39,738 bases of DNA from Akkermansia muciniphila. Lineage in GTDB: Bacteria; Verrucomicrobiota; Verrucomicrobiia; Verrucomicrobiales; Akkermansiaceae. Under the pieces are notes generated by a model. That model was not told the DNA's origin. It saw nothing but the letters and a program-made list of their open reading frames with translations, and made no database searches. The stretch is from the NCBI GenBank assembly GCA_004557455.1, contig SFDX01000030.1, forward strand, positions 1 to 39,738. Direction: 5' to 3'. Position 1 is the first letter of the stretch, and every line of letters begins with the position of its first letter. The position numbers were made by a program, and so were the translations under genes. This document shows positions 15,093 through 23,738 of the stretch, in pieces.

Positions 15093-16321
15093 GCAACGAC
15101 TTATCCGATCGCCTGCCCGTGGCGATGGTGCGCAGCCTGCGCCAATGCAGATGCGCACCGCTGTATCCCTTGGCCGTTCTGTGCTACATCCTGCTGGCCT
15201 GGATTGTTGTGACCTCGGGCGAGGGAGAGCTCCCGAAGCCGGGCACCGTCACTTGGTGGCTGATGGCGGGAGTCTGCGGAATTGTGCCTGCCATGATCGG
15301 CATGCAGATAGCGGGTGATAATAACGAGAACAACTTCATGCGCTTGGTCCCCATCGACTCCCGTCGGCTGGTTTGGGGTATCTGGCTTTCCGGCCTCGTA
15401 CAGTGTGTGTTCTTTGTTCTGATATTTGTGCCCATTCTGTTGTGGGCCGTGGACAGTGTAAACGCTTGGAAACTGGCGGGAGTAGCAGTGCTGCTCGGAG
15501 GCTTCTTCACCTCCCTGTGGATGATGGCGTTCTCCCTGCGCGGCATTGTCGGCAAAGCGGCGGCGGTATTGGTCGGCATCTGTGCCCTGAATATAGGCGA
15601 CGCGATATGTCTTCCCCTCAGAACCGGCTCCTTATGCGTGTGGGAAGTCGAGGCTCCGGTGGTGTTATCCGCCCAACTGCTGATGGGAACAGCCCTTTTC
15701 CTCGTTTTCATGACGCATGTGCGACGTGTGTACGCCTCCGTCACGGAGAACTTGGTGGCACTACCCCGCGTAATTGCCGTCATCGGGGTAGCAGGCCTGA
15801 TTTGCTTGGGGGTGTATGCGGCTCCTAACGAGAGTATATGGCAGATGGCCATGTTGCTGCCGGAGGTGGTGTTCATTTTGGAGACGGCGTTACCCATGCC
15901 GGAAGCATGGAAGGTACGCTCTGCCTGCCCGGTATTGCCGCGACTGCTCACCGTGCCCGGCATGTGGCCTGCCGGGTGGACTTTATTGCTGTGTACCCTT
16001 CCCGGATTATGGGTTGCATATACACACCCGTGGATGATCCGGGATGGACAGCTTTTCTATATCGTTAAACTCGTGGCAGAGCCGGTCGTTGCGGTATTGC
16101 TTGCGGTTGCCTTCATGGATCTCTTCTGTGCCCGTTCCGGCACCAAACGCGCGAGCACCTTCGTCTTCATTCTGATTGTGCTGTTTGTGCTGAAGGACCG
16201 TCTGATCGATCTTCTGTCCTTGATTCGAGGCAATTCCGTCGATGGAGGATCAAGTTATGTAATCCTGTTTTCAGTCTCCTTCGTATTCTACTTCATTGTA
16301 ACCTTCCGCAACAAGAAATAA
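15089..16321 (+). CDS. ABC transporter membrane protein, first paralog
   Basis: The 410-aa protein has about ten to eleven hydrophobic segments. The start at 15089 overlaps the ATPase stop by 4 nt (ATGA); the frame is open upstream but that part lies inside the ATPase gene. It is a clear paralog of the next gene: both begin with a cytoplasmic stretch around LPVAMVRS, and both have a NNFMRL segment followed about 11 residues later by VWGIWLS. The latter resembles the loop of ABC-2 permeases where the ATPase docks. Pairing with the upstream ATPase as a heterodimeric permease is inferred from gene order. Confidence 0.85.
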   Translation: MSNDLSDRLPVAMVRSLRQCRCAPLYPLAVLCYILLAWIVVTSGEGELPKPGTVTWWLMAGVCGIVPAMIGMQIAGDNNENNFMRLVPIDSRRLVWGIWLSGLVQCVFFVLIFVPILLWAVDSVNAWKLAGVAVLLGGFFTSLWMMAFSLRGIVGKAAAVLVGICALNIGDAICLPLRTGSLCVWEVEAPVVLSAQLLMGTALFLVFMTHVRRVYASVTENLVALPRVIAVIGVAGLICLGVYAAPNESIWQMAMLLPEVVFILETALPMPEAWKVRSACPVLPRLLTVPGMWPAGWTLLLCTLPGLWVAYTHPWMIRDGQLFYIVKLVAEPVVAVLLAVAFMDLFCARSGTKRASTFVFILIVLFVLKDRLIDLLSLIRGNSVDGGSSYVILFSVSFVFYFIVTFRNKK

Positions 16322-16322
16322 G

Positions 16323-17618
16323 ATGAATACCCAACCCTATTTCAGCGATCTCCTCCCGGTAGCAATGGTGCGCAGCTGGATGCAGTGCCGCCGCTCGCCG
16401 CTCTATTTGCTGGCGGTAGCCGCCCTGTTGGCACTCAGTTTTATCAGCTGGGAGTTCCCCGAGGCCGATACTGCCTTAGCTGCCGATAAACTGCGCGGCA
16501 TTCCCGTCGGCACCATTCTGATGCTCGTGTGCGGGCTGGTGCCGTTAACAGCAGGCTTGGTGGTGCGTGGGGATGTAGGTAAAAACAACTTCATGCGGTT
16601 GGCACCCGTCAGCTCCGTGCGCATGGTGTGGGGAATTTGGCTTAGCTTCGCGGTGCAGGCGTTTATCTTGGCGGGAGTGTATGCCGTGTCCATGTATTTC
16701 ATGGATTATCCGATAGGCTACATTGCGTACTTTTCGATTCTGCTGCTAGCTTTCTCCTGCGGGTTGATTGCTCTGTGGATGCTCGCGATGAGCTTCAGCG
16801 GCTTAGCCTTCCTGATGACGTCAGCGGGGGTAGCCGGGTTATCGATGACCACCTGCGGATGGTTTTATGCACTGACACACGGGGGGATGCTGTTTGATGG
16901 CTACATCGATCCAGAATCACTGCTGCATGCGTTTACGGGGTCTGAGGAATTTTCTATTTATTTTCTGCTGCTTCTTGTGCCACCGACCGTACTCTTCCTG
17001 TCCGTGATGACCCAAGCCCGCAATGCGTATGCAGGCCCTACGGAAAACCTGGTGTTATGGACTCGCTTGGGAGGCTTAGTGAGTCTCCTGTGTTCGTTTT
17101 TGCTGCCTGAACCCCGGGGCTTATTTGCAAGCGGGATAGATATTGTATTTGTAGGTTTTTATTTCACATTGGCCGTGGGGCCTCTTATGATGGAAGCCGT
17201 ACTGCCGGTGGCGCGGCCCTGTGCCGTGCGCGTTCCTCTACCCGGCTTCCCCTCCTTCCTGCAACGGCCGGGGGCCATGGCGCGCGGTGTTTGGATGCTC
17301 TTGTATATCGGTTTGGGAGCGGCAGGCATCATCAAGTCCATGATGACCGGGTTCGGGGCAGAATCGCTTGTGAGCCTACTGTTGTTCCTCGGAACCATGT
17401 ACTACGTTGCCGATACCGTGACCACCCTGAGCTGCTCCTCCTCGTCCGGCAAGCGGCTTCCGGTGTTTGCCATCACGATGGTGTTTGCAGCGGTACTCAT
17501 TCCGATATGCTTTTTCGGCAGTTCCTCACAGAATACGAGTGACGTTATATCGGTCATCCTGATTATAGCTATCGTGGTCCACATGTTCGTTGCGGCAGCT
17601 TGGTACCGTCAGCGATAA
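16323..17618 (+). CDS. ABC transporter membrane protein, second paralog
   Basis: The 431-aa polytopic membrane protein starts one base after the previous stop. It shares the N-terminal motif LPVAMVRSWMQCRRSPLY and the NNFMRLAP...VWGIWLS region with its neighbour, showing that the two arose by tandem duplication. About eleven hydrophobic segments are seen. With the ATPase at 14130 it should form a three-gene export system with two different membrane subunits. Substrate is unknown. I see no terminator after it before the promoter of the Opp-like unit. Confidence 0.85.
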   Translation: MNTQPYFSDLLPVAMVRSWMQCRRSPLYLLAVAALLALSFISWEFPEADTALAADKLRGIPVGTILMLVCGLVPLTAGLVVRGDVGKNNFMRLAPVSSVRMVWGIWLSFAVQAFILAGVYAVSMYFMDYPIGYIAYFSILLLAFSCGLIALWMLAMSFSGLAFLMTSAGVAGLSMTTCGWFYALTHGGMLFDGYIDPESLLHAFTGSEEFSIYFLLLLVPPTVLFLSVMTQARNAYAGPTENLVLWTRLGGLVSLLCSFLLPEPRGLFASGIDIVFVGFYFTLAVGPLMMEAVLPVARPCAVRVPLPGFPSFLQRPGAMARGVWMLLYIGLGAAGIIKSMMTGFGAESLVSLLLFLGTMYYVADTVTTLSCSSSSGKRLPVFAITMVFAAVLIPICFFGSSSQNTSDVISVILIIAIVVHMFVAAAWYRQR

Positions 17619-17640
17619 GGCAGTGGGACAGAATCGGGAC

Positions 17641-17669
17641 TTGAGCCGGCGGTATTTTTGTGCTACAAT
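17641..17669 (+). promoter_or_regulatory. Promoter of the oligopeptide importer operon
   Basis: -35 TTGAGC (17641-17646), 17-bp spacer, -10 TACAAT (17664-17669). The ATG at 17677 follows after 7 nt, predicting a leaderless mRNA and ruling out the upstream in-frame starts. Confidence 0.65.
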
Positions 17670-17676
17670 GCCGCGC

Positions 17677-19317
17677 ATGTTGAGCAGGTTGGCAGCGTGG
17701 TGCTTCTCCCTTGTCCTCTGCCTTGTCGTCGGGGGGTGCGGGGACAAGCGCAGCAGCGTGGAGCGAGCCACGGAGCAGGGCATCCTCATTGTCGGCAACG
17801 GACAGGAACCCGTCAGCTTGGATCCCCACAAGGCAACGGCGGTGGCGGATGGAAAGATCATCACAGCCCTGCTGGAAGGGCTGGTGCGCCCTGACCCCAA
17901 GGACGACACCGGCGTGCTCCCTGGCATGGCCGAGAGCTGGGAGCGGAATGAAGACGCCACTGTCTGGACTTTCCGCCTGTGCGAGGCCCGATGGAGCGAT
18001 GGACGCCCCGTTACGGCGCAGGATTTCGCCTACGCCTTCCGCCGCATGCTGCATCCGAGCTTCGGCGGCAAGTACGCGGAGATGCTCTACCCGCTGAAGA
18101 ATGCGGAGCGTTTTAACAAAGGCGAATGCCCGTGGGAGGACGTAGGCGTGCAGACCCCGGACGCACGCACCCTGGTGCTCACGATGGGCGGCCCCATGCC
18201 GCACCTGCTTCCCCTGCTTCTGCACTTCACTTGGTGTCCCCTGCCGGCGCATCATGTAGAGGCCATGGGCGGGATGCTCGACCGCCGCAGTCTGTGGACG
18301 AAGCCGGAAAACTGGGTAGGCAACGGTGCCTACGTGCTCGCGCAGCATGAGTATAATAACTTTTTGGAGGTGCGGGCTAATCCACTCTACCGCCGCGCTG
18401 AGCAGGTGCGCAACAAAGGCGTGAGATTCCTGCCCACCGTGAATGGGTACACGGAGACTCGAATGTTCTTTGACGGCAAGCTGCATATCACCAACAACGT
18501 GCCGCCGGAGATGGCAGCTTGGGCCGCACGGAAAGCACCGACCGAGTTCTGCAACGATGCGTACTACAGCACCGTGTTCTACCGCCTGAACACCGCCCGT
18601 CCGCCCCTGAACGACCCGCGTGTGCGCCGGGCACTCTCTCTGGCACTGGACCGCGAGGCCCTAGTGCGGGATGTGGTGCGTGGTGTGGGGTCGCCGTCCT
18701 TTGCCTTCACGCCCCCGATATCCGGGTATGCGCCTGTGGTGCCGGGGTGGTCGCACGGCACGCAGGAGCAGCACCTAGCCGAGGCACGCCGCCTGCTGGC
18801 GGAGGCCGGTTTCCCCGACGGACGCGGCTTCCCGGTGCTGGAGCTAATGACGACCTCCCGCGATGTGCAGCGCATTCTGGCCGAGTGTGTACAGGCCATG
18901 TGGAAGCAGAATCTCGGCATTCATGTTGACATCCGCGCGAACGAATGGACTGCTTACAAGGCGGCTCAACGCAGCGGACAATATGATATATCGGCCTCCA
19001 ACTGGAGCGGAGATTACCCGGACCCTGCCACCTTTGTGGAGCTGTGGCGCACGGGGGGCGGCAACAACTGCACCGCATGGGGAGATGCGGACTGCGATGC
19101 AGCCCTCTCCGCCGCCGCAGCCTGCGCCGACCCGGTTGAGCGCCTGCAGCACCTTCGCCGCGCCGAATCCGTGATGACTGAGGCGCAGCCTGTCATTCCC
19201 CTGTACCACAGCCGCCGCACCTACCTGAAGCACCGCGACGTCTCCGGCTGGTTCCCCCTTATGCTCGATAATCACCCCTTCGATGCCATCGGCATCCGTT
19301 CGCCGCACCATGATTAA
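17677..19317 (+). CDS. Oligopeptide-type ABC substrate-binding lipoprotein (SBP family 5)
   Basis: The 546-aa protein begins with a lipoprotein signal peptide (MLSRLAAWCFSLVLCLVVGGC), with lipobox VGGC, so the Cys should be lipidated and the protein anchored outside the inner membrane. The body follows family 5 solute-binding proteins (OppA/DppA): EPVSLDPHKA near the start, LVRPDPKD, GMAESWERNEDATVWTFRL, then WSDGRPVTAQDFAYAFRRML. It captures peptides for the permeases encoded directly downstream. The start was chosen from the promoter only 7 nt upstream. Its stop overlaps the next gene by 8 nt. No ATPase gene follows the permeases. Confidence 0.93.
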   Translation: MLSRLAAWCFSLVLCLVVGGCGDKRSSVERATEQGILIVGNGQEPVSLDPHKATAVADGKIITALLEGLVRPDPKDDTGVLPGMAESWERNEDATVWTFRLCEARWSDGRPVTAQDFAYAFRRMLHPSFGGKYAEMLYPLKNAERFNKGECPWEDVGVQTPDARTLVLTMGGPMPHLLPLLLHFTWCPLPAHHVEAMGGMLDRRSLWTKPENWVGNGAYVLAQHEYNNFLEVRANPLYRRAEQVRNKGVRFLPTVNGYTETRMFFDGKLHITNNVPPEMAAWAARKAPTEFCNDAYYSTVFYRLNTARPPLNDPRVRRALSLALDREALVRDVVRGVGSPSFAFTPPISGYAPVVPGWSHGTQEQHLAEARRLLAEAGFPDGRGFPVLELMTTSRDVQRILAECVQAMWKQNLGIHVDIRANEWTAYKAAQRSGQYDISASNWSGDYPDPATFVELWRTGGGNNCTAWGDADCDAALSAAAACADPVERLQHLRRAESVMTEAQPVIPLYHSRRTYLKHRDVSGWFPLMLDNHPFDAIGIRSPHHD

Positions 19318-20239
19318 AACCTTCCTCAAGCGACTGTTCCAAGGGGCCATCGTGCTCGTGGTGCTGGAGACGATCACCTTCTTCCTCATCCGCGTGCTGC
19401 CGGGCAACCCTTTCATGGGGGATCGCAAGCTGCCGGATCACATCATGGAGCAGCTCAACAGCCTCTACGGACTGGACCAAGGGGCTTGGGTGCAGTATTG
19501 GCACTACTGGCAGAATATTCTGCTGCACGGCGACTTCGGGCCCTCCTTGGTGCATGAGGGCGTGCAGGTCAGCAGCATTATCGCCCAAGCCTTCCCCGTT
19601 TCGCTGGGCATCGGTGTACTGGCCATGCTGTTGGCAATTGTGCTGGGGATTCCCGCCGGCATGATGGCGGCGTATTACCGCAACCGCTGGCCGGATACAA
19701 TCGTGATGCTGCCGGCCATGGCGGGCATCTGCATTCCCGCTTTCGTGGTGGCTCCCGTGCTGGGGCTGACCCTCGGGATGCATGTGCCGGGGCTTTCCGT
19801 GGCGGGATGGGATTCCCCGCTCTGCGCGGTGCTGCCGGCCCTCACTCTGGGCCTCATCAATGCAGCCTACCTGGCACGGCTCACGCGAGGGGGCATGGTA
19901 GAAGTCCTCGGGCAGGATTTCATCCGCACGGCACGGGCGAAAGGCGTGCGGCCCCTGCGCCTTCTGTTTGTGCATGCGCTGCGCAGTGGCCTGCTCCCGG
20001 CTGTCACCTACTTGGGCCCGGCCTTTGCGGCCCTGATCACCGGCTCCTTTGTGGTGGAGACCTGCTTCCAAGTACCCGGCATGGGACTGCATTTCGTGAA
20101 TGCAACCACGGACCGCGATTATTTCCTCATCCAAGGGCTCGTTCTTTTCTACGGCATTCTCATTGTACTGGCCAATCTGGCGGTGGATATGGCCCTCGTT
20201 GTGCTTAACCCCCGGCTGCGTTCCTCCGGTGCGGCCTAA
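19310..20239 (+). CDS. oppB: Oligopeptide ABC transporter permease, OppB type
   Basis: This 309-aa inner-membrane protein has the OppB/DppB layout: an N-terminal helix (FQGAIVLVVLETITFFLIRVLPGNPF, the RxxPGxPF-like family start), a periplasmic loop, then five helices. The cytoplasmic EAA loop, where the ATPase docks, is visible as QDFIRTARAKGVRPLRLLF. The ATG at 19310 overlaps the stop of the binding-protein gene by 8 nt, indicating coupled translation. It forms a heterodimer with the OppC-type protein downstream. Confidence 0.92.
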   Translation: MIKTFLKRLFQGAIVLVVLETITFFLIRVLPGNPFMGDRKLPDHIMEQLNSLYGLDQGAWVQYWHYWQNILLHGDFGPSLVHEGVQVSSIIAQAFPVSLGIGVLAMLLAIVLGIPAGMMAAYYRNRWPDTIVMLPAMAGICIPAFVVAPVLGLTLGMHVPGLSVAGWDSPLCAVLPALTLGLINAAYLARLTRGGMVEVLGQDFIRTARAKGVRPLRLLFVHALRSGLLPAVTYLGPAFAALITGSFVVETCFQVPGMGLHFVNATTDRDYFLIQGLVLFYGILIVLANLAVDMALVVLNPRLRSSGAA

Positions 20240-20254
20240 CCCTACGATAGCTTC

Positions 20255-21193
20255 ATGACCACTTACGCACAAGGCACTTCTCTGTGGCAGGACGCACGGC
20301 AGCGGCTCCTGCGCAACAAGGCGGCTGTCGGCTCGCTGATTTTCCTACTGCTCATGACCGTTGCCTGCTTCCTGCTGCCCCTTTGCCCCTTCATCGCGGA
20401 CCCGAATGCGACGGATCTGCAACACATTGCGGCGGGATGTTCCCTGTCGCACCCCTGCGGCACGGATCAACTGGGGCGCGACCTGCTGGCGCGCGTGCTC
20501 TGCGGGGGGCGCATCTCCCTGCTGGTGGGCTTGGTAGCCACGGCGGTATCGCTGGTGCTCGGACTGGTGTACGGGCTGATTTCCGGCTACGCAGGGGGGC
20601 GAGTGGATGCCCTGATGATGCGCGCGGTCGATGTCCTTTTTGCGCTGCCCTTCATTGTGCTGGTGATTGTGTTCTCCCTCAGCATTGAGGAACCCTGTAA
20701 GGAATTGACCGCCACAGTGGTAGAGACGACCGGCCTAGCGCGTGAATCCGTTGCGCCTTTCCTCAGCTTGGTCCCGCTCTTCTTCGCCATCGGTGCCCTC
20801 GGCTGGTTGACTCTCGCCCGCATGGTCCGCACCCAGACCATGGAGCTGAAATCCCGCGAGTTTGTCCTCGCCGCCCGCTCCCTCGGCCTCAGCCACTGCT
20901 CCATCCTCTTCCGCCACATTGCCCCCAATCTCCTCGGCACCGTTGTTGTCTACACGACCCTGGCCGTCCCGGGCATCATGCTGACGGAATCGACCCTCTC
21001 CTTCATCGGCCTCGGCGTCCGCTCCCCCAACTCCTCCTGGGGAACTCTCATCAAGGAAGGCGCCGACCGCATGGAACTCACCCCCCAGCTCCTCATTTTC
21101 CCCGCCCTTTTCTTCTGCCTCACCCTCCTCGCCCTCAACTTCCTCGGCGACGGCCTCCGCGACGCCATCGATCCCAAATCAGCCAAGGATTGA
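20255..21193 (+). CDS. oppC: Oligopeptide ABC transporter permease, OppC type
   Basis: The 312-aa permease has the OppC/DppC start (a cytoplasmic stretch RLLRNKAAVGSLIFLLLM followed by a helix) and the conserved HPCGTDQLGRDLLARVLCGGR segment. It ends with an EAA loop (REFVLAARSLGLSHCSILFRH) and the family tail SFIGLGVRSPNSSWG. The gap to the OppB gene is 15 nt. The operon ends here, because a fresh promoter starts at 21204. The ATPases OppD and OppF must be encoded elsewhere. Confidence 0.92.
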   Translation: MTTYAQGTSLWQDARQRLLRNKAAVGSLIFLLLMTVACFLLPLCPFIADPNATDLQHIAAGCSLSHPCGTDQLGRDLLARVLCGGRISLLVGLVATAVSLVLGLVYGLISGYAGGRVDALMMRAVDVLFALPFIVLVIVFSLSIEEPCKELTATVVETTGLARESVAPFLSLVPLFFAIGALGWLTLARMVRTQTMELKSREFVLAARSLGLSHCSILFRHIAPNLLGTVVVYTTLAVPGIMLTESTLSFIGLGVRSPNSSWGTLIKEGADRMELTPQLLIFPALFFCLTLLALNFLGDGLRDAIDPKSAKD

Positions 21194-21203
21194 TGATACG
21201 GGC

Positions 21204-21232
21204 TTGACACCCGCAGGTGTTTGCTGTATAAT
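21204..21232 (+). promoter_or_regulatory. Consensus promoter of the glycosyltransferase cassette
   Basis: Perfect -35 TTGACA (21204-21209), 17-bp spacer, perfect -10 TATAAT (21227-21232): a full consensus sigma-70 promoter. The ATG at 21254 lies 21 nt further on. Confidence 0.85.
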
Positions 21233-21253
21233 ACACGCGTTATCGAGCGTATC

Positions 21254-22738
21254 ATGGATGCCTATCAATCACTGAGGAAGAATATACATCTTTGGATCCT
21301 TACATTTGCTTTACTGCTGCAAGTAGCTCTGATTATTTGCCGCCTTTTGGGTACAGCAAGCTATGGGGATTGGGACAGTTTTCAATATGTTGGGTGGGCC
21401 TGTTCCCATGGGCAGAGAATGTATGTGGATTGCTGGGACAACAAAGGACCACTTGTGTTCTTCTTTAATGCTGTGGGTATGCTCGGTGGAGAATGGGGAT
21501 GCGTACTCTTTTTCGGTGCTGCAAATTGCATATACGCGCTATGTCTATATGGAGCGTTATCAAAGCGTTATGAGCGATGGAAAGCGGCCTTCGCTGCCTT
21601 GTTCGGTAGTGTAGCATTAACTTATATTGATGGCGGAAATACAGGAAATAATGCTGAAACTGCAGCAGTTGTTTTGACGGGAGTAGGATTACTCTTGTTT
21701 TATCGTTTTGATTTAGAAGGGAGGGGGGCTACGGCTTTTTGGCAGGGTGCTGTGACAGCAGCTCTTTTCTTCACAAAGGCAACCCTTCTGGGCTTCGGCT
21801 TCTTCTATGTCCTTTCTCTCTTTCTTGTCCACGTTAGTAACTCTGTTGGTCGGATTGTCAAATCCCTTCTTAGATTTACTCTGGGCGGGGTATCCTTTCT
21901 ATTACTTGTTGCTGTGTCATTCGGCTCTCCGGAAAGTATGGAGGCAATGTATGATGGAGCTATATACTATAATGCTTATGAATATCATGCGGGATCCTGT
22001 TTCTGCCGTAACTTAATCATGAATTTCTATGTGACGTGGCCTACCCTCACTATTCCTACATTGCTACTCGTATTTGTCGTAATGAGAGGTATATTCAGAG
22101 GTCTGCAAAGGGGTTTGACTGTAGCTTTGCTCCTTTGGATTTTATTCGAGATGGCTATTTCCGCAAAAGTAGATACTTTTTTTCTGCATTATTTGGCGGT
22201 TGCCTCTGTTGCTGTTATACCGTTTTTCCTAGAATGCGAATATCAATCGTACATTCCCGATTTTTGGGTGAGAAAGATGGTCATGGTTGTGTCTTTAATC
22301 GGACTGTATTGGCTTTCATTCATAGCTCGGGTTCAGATTCATAATTTAATCAGTACAAGGTCACTTCTCCTACCCGCTCAATACGCCTGTGAAAGAGGTT
22401 TGAAAGGAAAGCGTGCGGCCATATTCGGTATGGCTGGAGTGTGTCGTGTTGCTCGTTTAGCCGAGATGAAGGTCTCTAATATCTATGTCGGAGGTGTGGG
22501 GCATTATATCCAAACGGATTCTATTTCCCGTCGGCACAAGATTGTTCAGTCCGCTATAAATGCTTTGAATAGTAAGAGTACTGTATGCTTGATTAGCGAG
22601 GGACAGTTGGAGCAATTACCATGGGCTGGTCTGCCGCAGTGGAAAAGTGCTGCTGATGAATGGGAGTTAATGGATGCTGTTGAGGGCATATGGTTCTATA
22701 GACGAAAAGGGAATACAATGGAGTTTTGTCCATTATGA
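21254..22738 (+). CDS. GT-C-type membrane glycosyltransferase
   Basis: The 494-aa protein has about ten to twelve hydrophobic segments. After the first helix is a loop with GDWDSFQYVGWA followed by YVDCWDNKGPL, the pattern of membrane GT-C glycosyltransferases that use polyprenyl-phosphate sugars (D39/D41 would be the catalytic acid pair). A soluble C-terminal part of about 100 residues follows the last helix. Together with the GT2 and GtrA genes downstream it resembles the three-component Gtr systems that decorate O-antigen or other surface glycans, in which this protein would be the specificity-giving transferase. The start at 21254 is the first ATG after a consensus promoter. Codon use is AT-rich, unlike the neighbours. 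Confidence 0.8.
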   Translation: MDAYQSLRKNIHLWILTFALLLQVALIICRLLGTASYGDWDSFQYVGWACSHGQRMYVDCWDNKGPLVFFFNAVGMLGGEWGCVLFFGAANCIYALCLYGALSKRYERWKAAFAALFGSVALTYIDGGNTGNNAETAAVVLTGVGLLLFYRFDLEGRGATAFWQGAVTAALFFTKATLLGFGFFYVLSLFLVHVSNSVGRIVKSLLRFTLGGVSFLLLVAVSFGSPESMEAMYDGAIYYNAYEYHAGSCFCRNLIMNFYVTWPTLTIPTLLLVFVVMRGIFRGLQRGLTVALLLWILFEMAISAKVDTFFLHYLAVASVAVIPFFLECEYQSYIPDFWVRKMVMVVSLIGLYWLSFIARVQIHNLISTRSLLLPAQYACERGLKGKRAAIFGMAGVCRVARLAEMKVSNIYVGGVGHYIQTDSISRRHKIVQSAINALNSKSTVCLISEGQLEQLPWAGLPQWKSAADEWELMDAVEGIWFYRRKGNTMEFCPL

Positions 22739-22823
22739 CGCTTGTTTCGACGCGAATGCCGAGAAGGAGAAAGGTCAAGCAGCGTTTTCTGTTCCTGTTT
22801 TTGGAGAAAATTACTCATAATGC

Positions 22824-22852
22824 TTGACTCTGTTCTGAAAATGCTGTAGTAT
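22824..22852 (+). promoter_or_regulatory. Possible promoter of the GT2-gtrA pair
   Basis: -35 TTGACT (22824-22829), 17-bp spacer, -10 TAGTAT (22847-22852). It lies in the 241-bp gap between the GT-C and GT2 genes; the leader to the ATG at 22980 would be about 120 nt. The rest of this gap shows nothing I can name. Confidence 0.45.
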
Positions 22853-22979
22853 TGCTCGTGTGGGTGGGATTATGGACGTCTATCATGGGGGATGACTATT
22901 GATACTTTCACTCATTCATGGTAGATGGACTACTGTGGTCCTTACACTAGCGCGGATGAATTATTTTTTTTGTATATGT

Positions 22980-23738
22980 ATGTCAGATGCGAGTAACATG
23001 TTTTTGTCTGATGACCGCAGCGGAGCTACGGTTCCTTATGACCTTGCTGTTGTTGTGCCGGTTTATAATGAGCAGGGTTCGGTCAGGCAGGTTTTACTGG
23101 AATGGTATGAAGTATTATGTAAAATCGGAATGAATTTTTGTATTTTTGCATATAACGATGGTTCGAGAGATAACTCAGCATCCGTCTTGGAGTCTGTCGC
23201 GAGAGAATATCCTACTCGTATCAGAGTCGTTAATAAGACAAATTCCGGACATGGCCCGACCATTTTGAGGGGATATCGTGAAGCAGCGGGGATGGCTGAA
23301 TGGATATTTCAGATTGATAGCGATAATGAAATGGGCCCGGACTCTTTCTCTGAATTGTGGAGATGTCGAGATAAATATGATTTTCAAGCGGGGGGGCGAA
23401 AGGGTAGGTGTCAGATGCTTCCGAGAAAGGTCGTCAGTTTTGTATCTCGGATGGTGATTCGAGTGTTCTATGGTAAGAATACAATTTGGGATGTTAATAC
23501 ACCCTACAGACTGATGAGATCGGAAAAATTTAAGGAGCTCTTCCTGAAGATTCCCGATAATACATTTGCTCCTAATTTAATCGTTAGCGGTTATGTGGCA
23601 AGAGAGAATCTTCCATACAGGCAAATTGATGTGCCTCATAGGGATAGACAGACCGGTGAAGTATCCATAAAAAAATGGAGGTTATTTAAGGCCTCCTTGC
23701 GTGCTTTCTTGCAAACGATATGTTTTGCGGTTCGCTAA
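22980..23738 (+). CDS. Family 2 glycosyltransferase (polyprenyl-phosphate sugar transferase type)
   Basis: The 252-aa protein is a GT-A-fold family 2 enzyme. It has VVVPVYNEQGSV near the N-terminus, the first acidic motif YNDGSRDNS (D60), and the metal-binding DSD (QIDSDNEMGP, 113-115). The pattern resembles dolichol- or undecaprenyl-phosphate sugar synthases (DPM1/GtrB-like), but the two C-terminal helices of GtrB are absent. It would load a sugar onto the lipid carrier for flipping by GtrA and use by the GT-C enzyme. The start at 22980 (MSDASN) is a choice; the frame opens further upstream. The end overlaps gtrA by 19 bp. Confidence 0.88.
   Translation: MSDASNMFLSDDRSGATVPYDLAVVVPVYNEQGSVRQVLLEWYEVLCKIGMNFCIFAYNDGSRDNSASVLESVAREYPTRIRVVNKTNSGHGPTILRGYREAAGMAEWIFQIDSDNEMGPDSFSELWRCRDKYDFQAGGRKGRCQMLPRKVVSFVSRMVIRVFYGKNTIWDVNTPYRLMRSEKFKELFLKIPDNTFAPNLIVSGYVARENLPYRQIDVPHRDRQTGEVSIKKWRLFKASLRAFLQTICFAVR

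Noticed and set aside
22739..22979. Leader or terminator in the gap between the GT-C and GT2 genes
   Set aside because: Apart from one promoter-like site no stable hairpin with a U-run or other named element was visible by eye.
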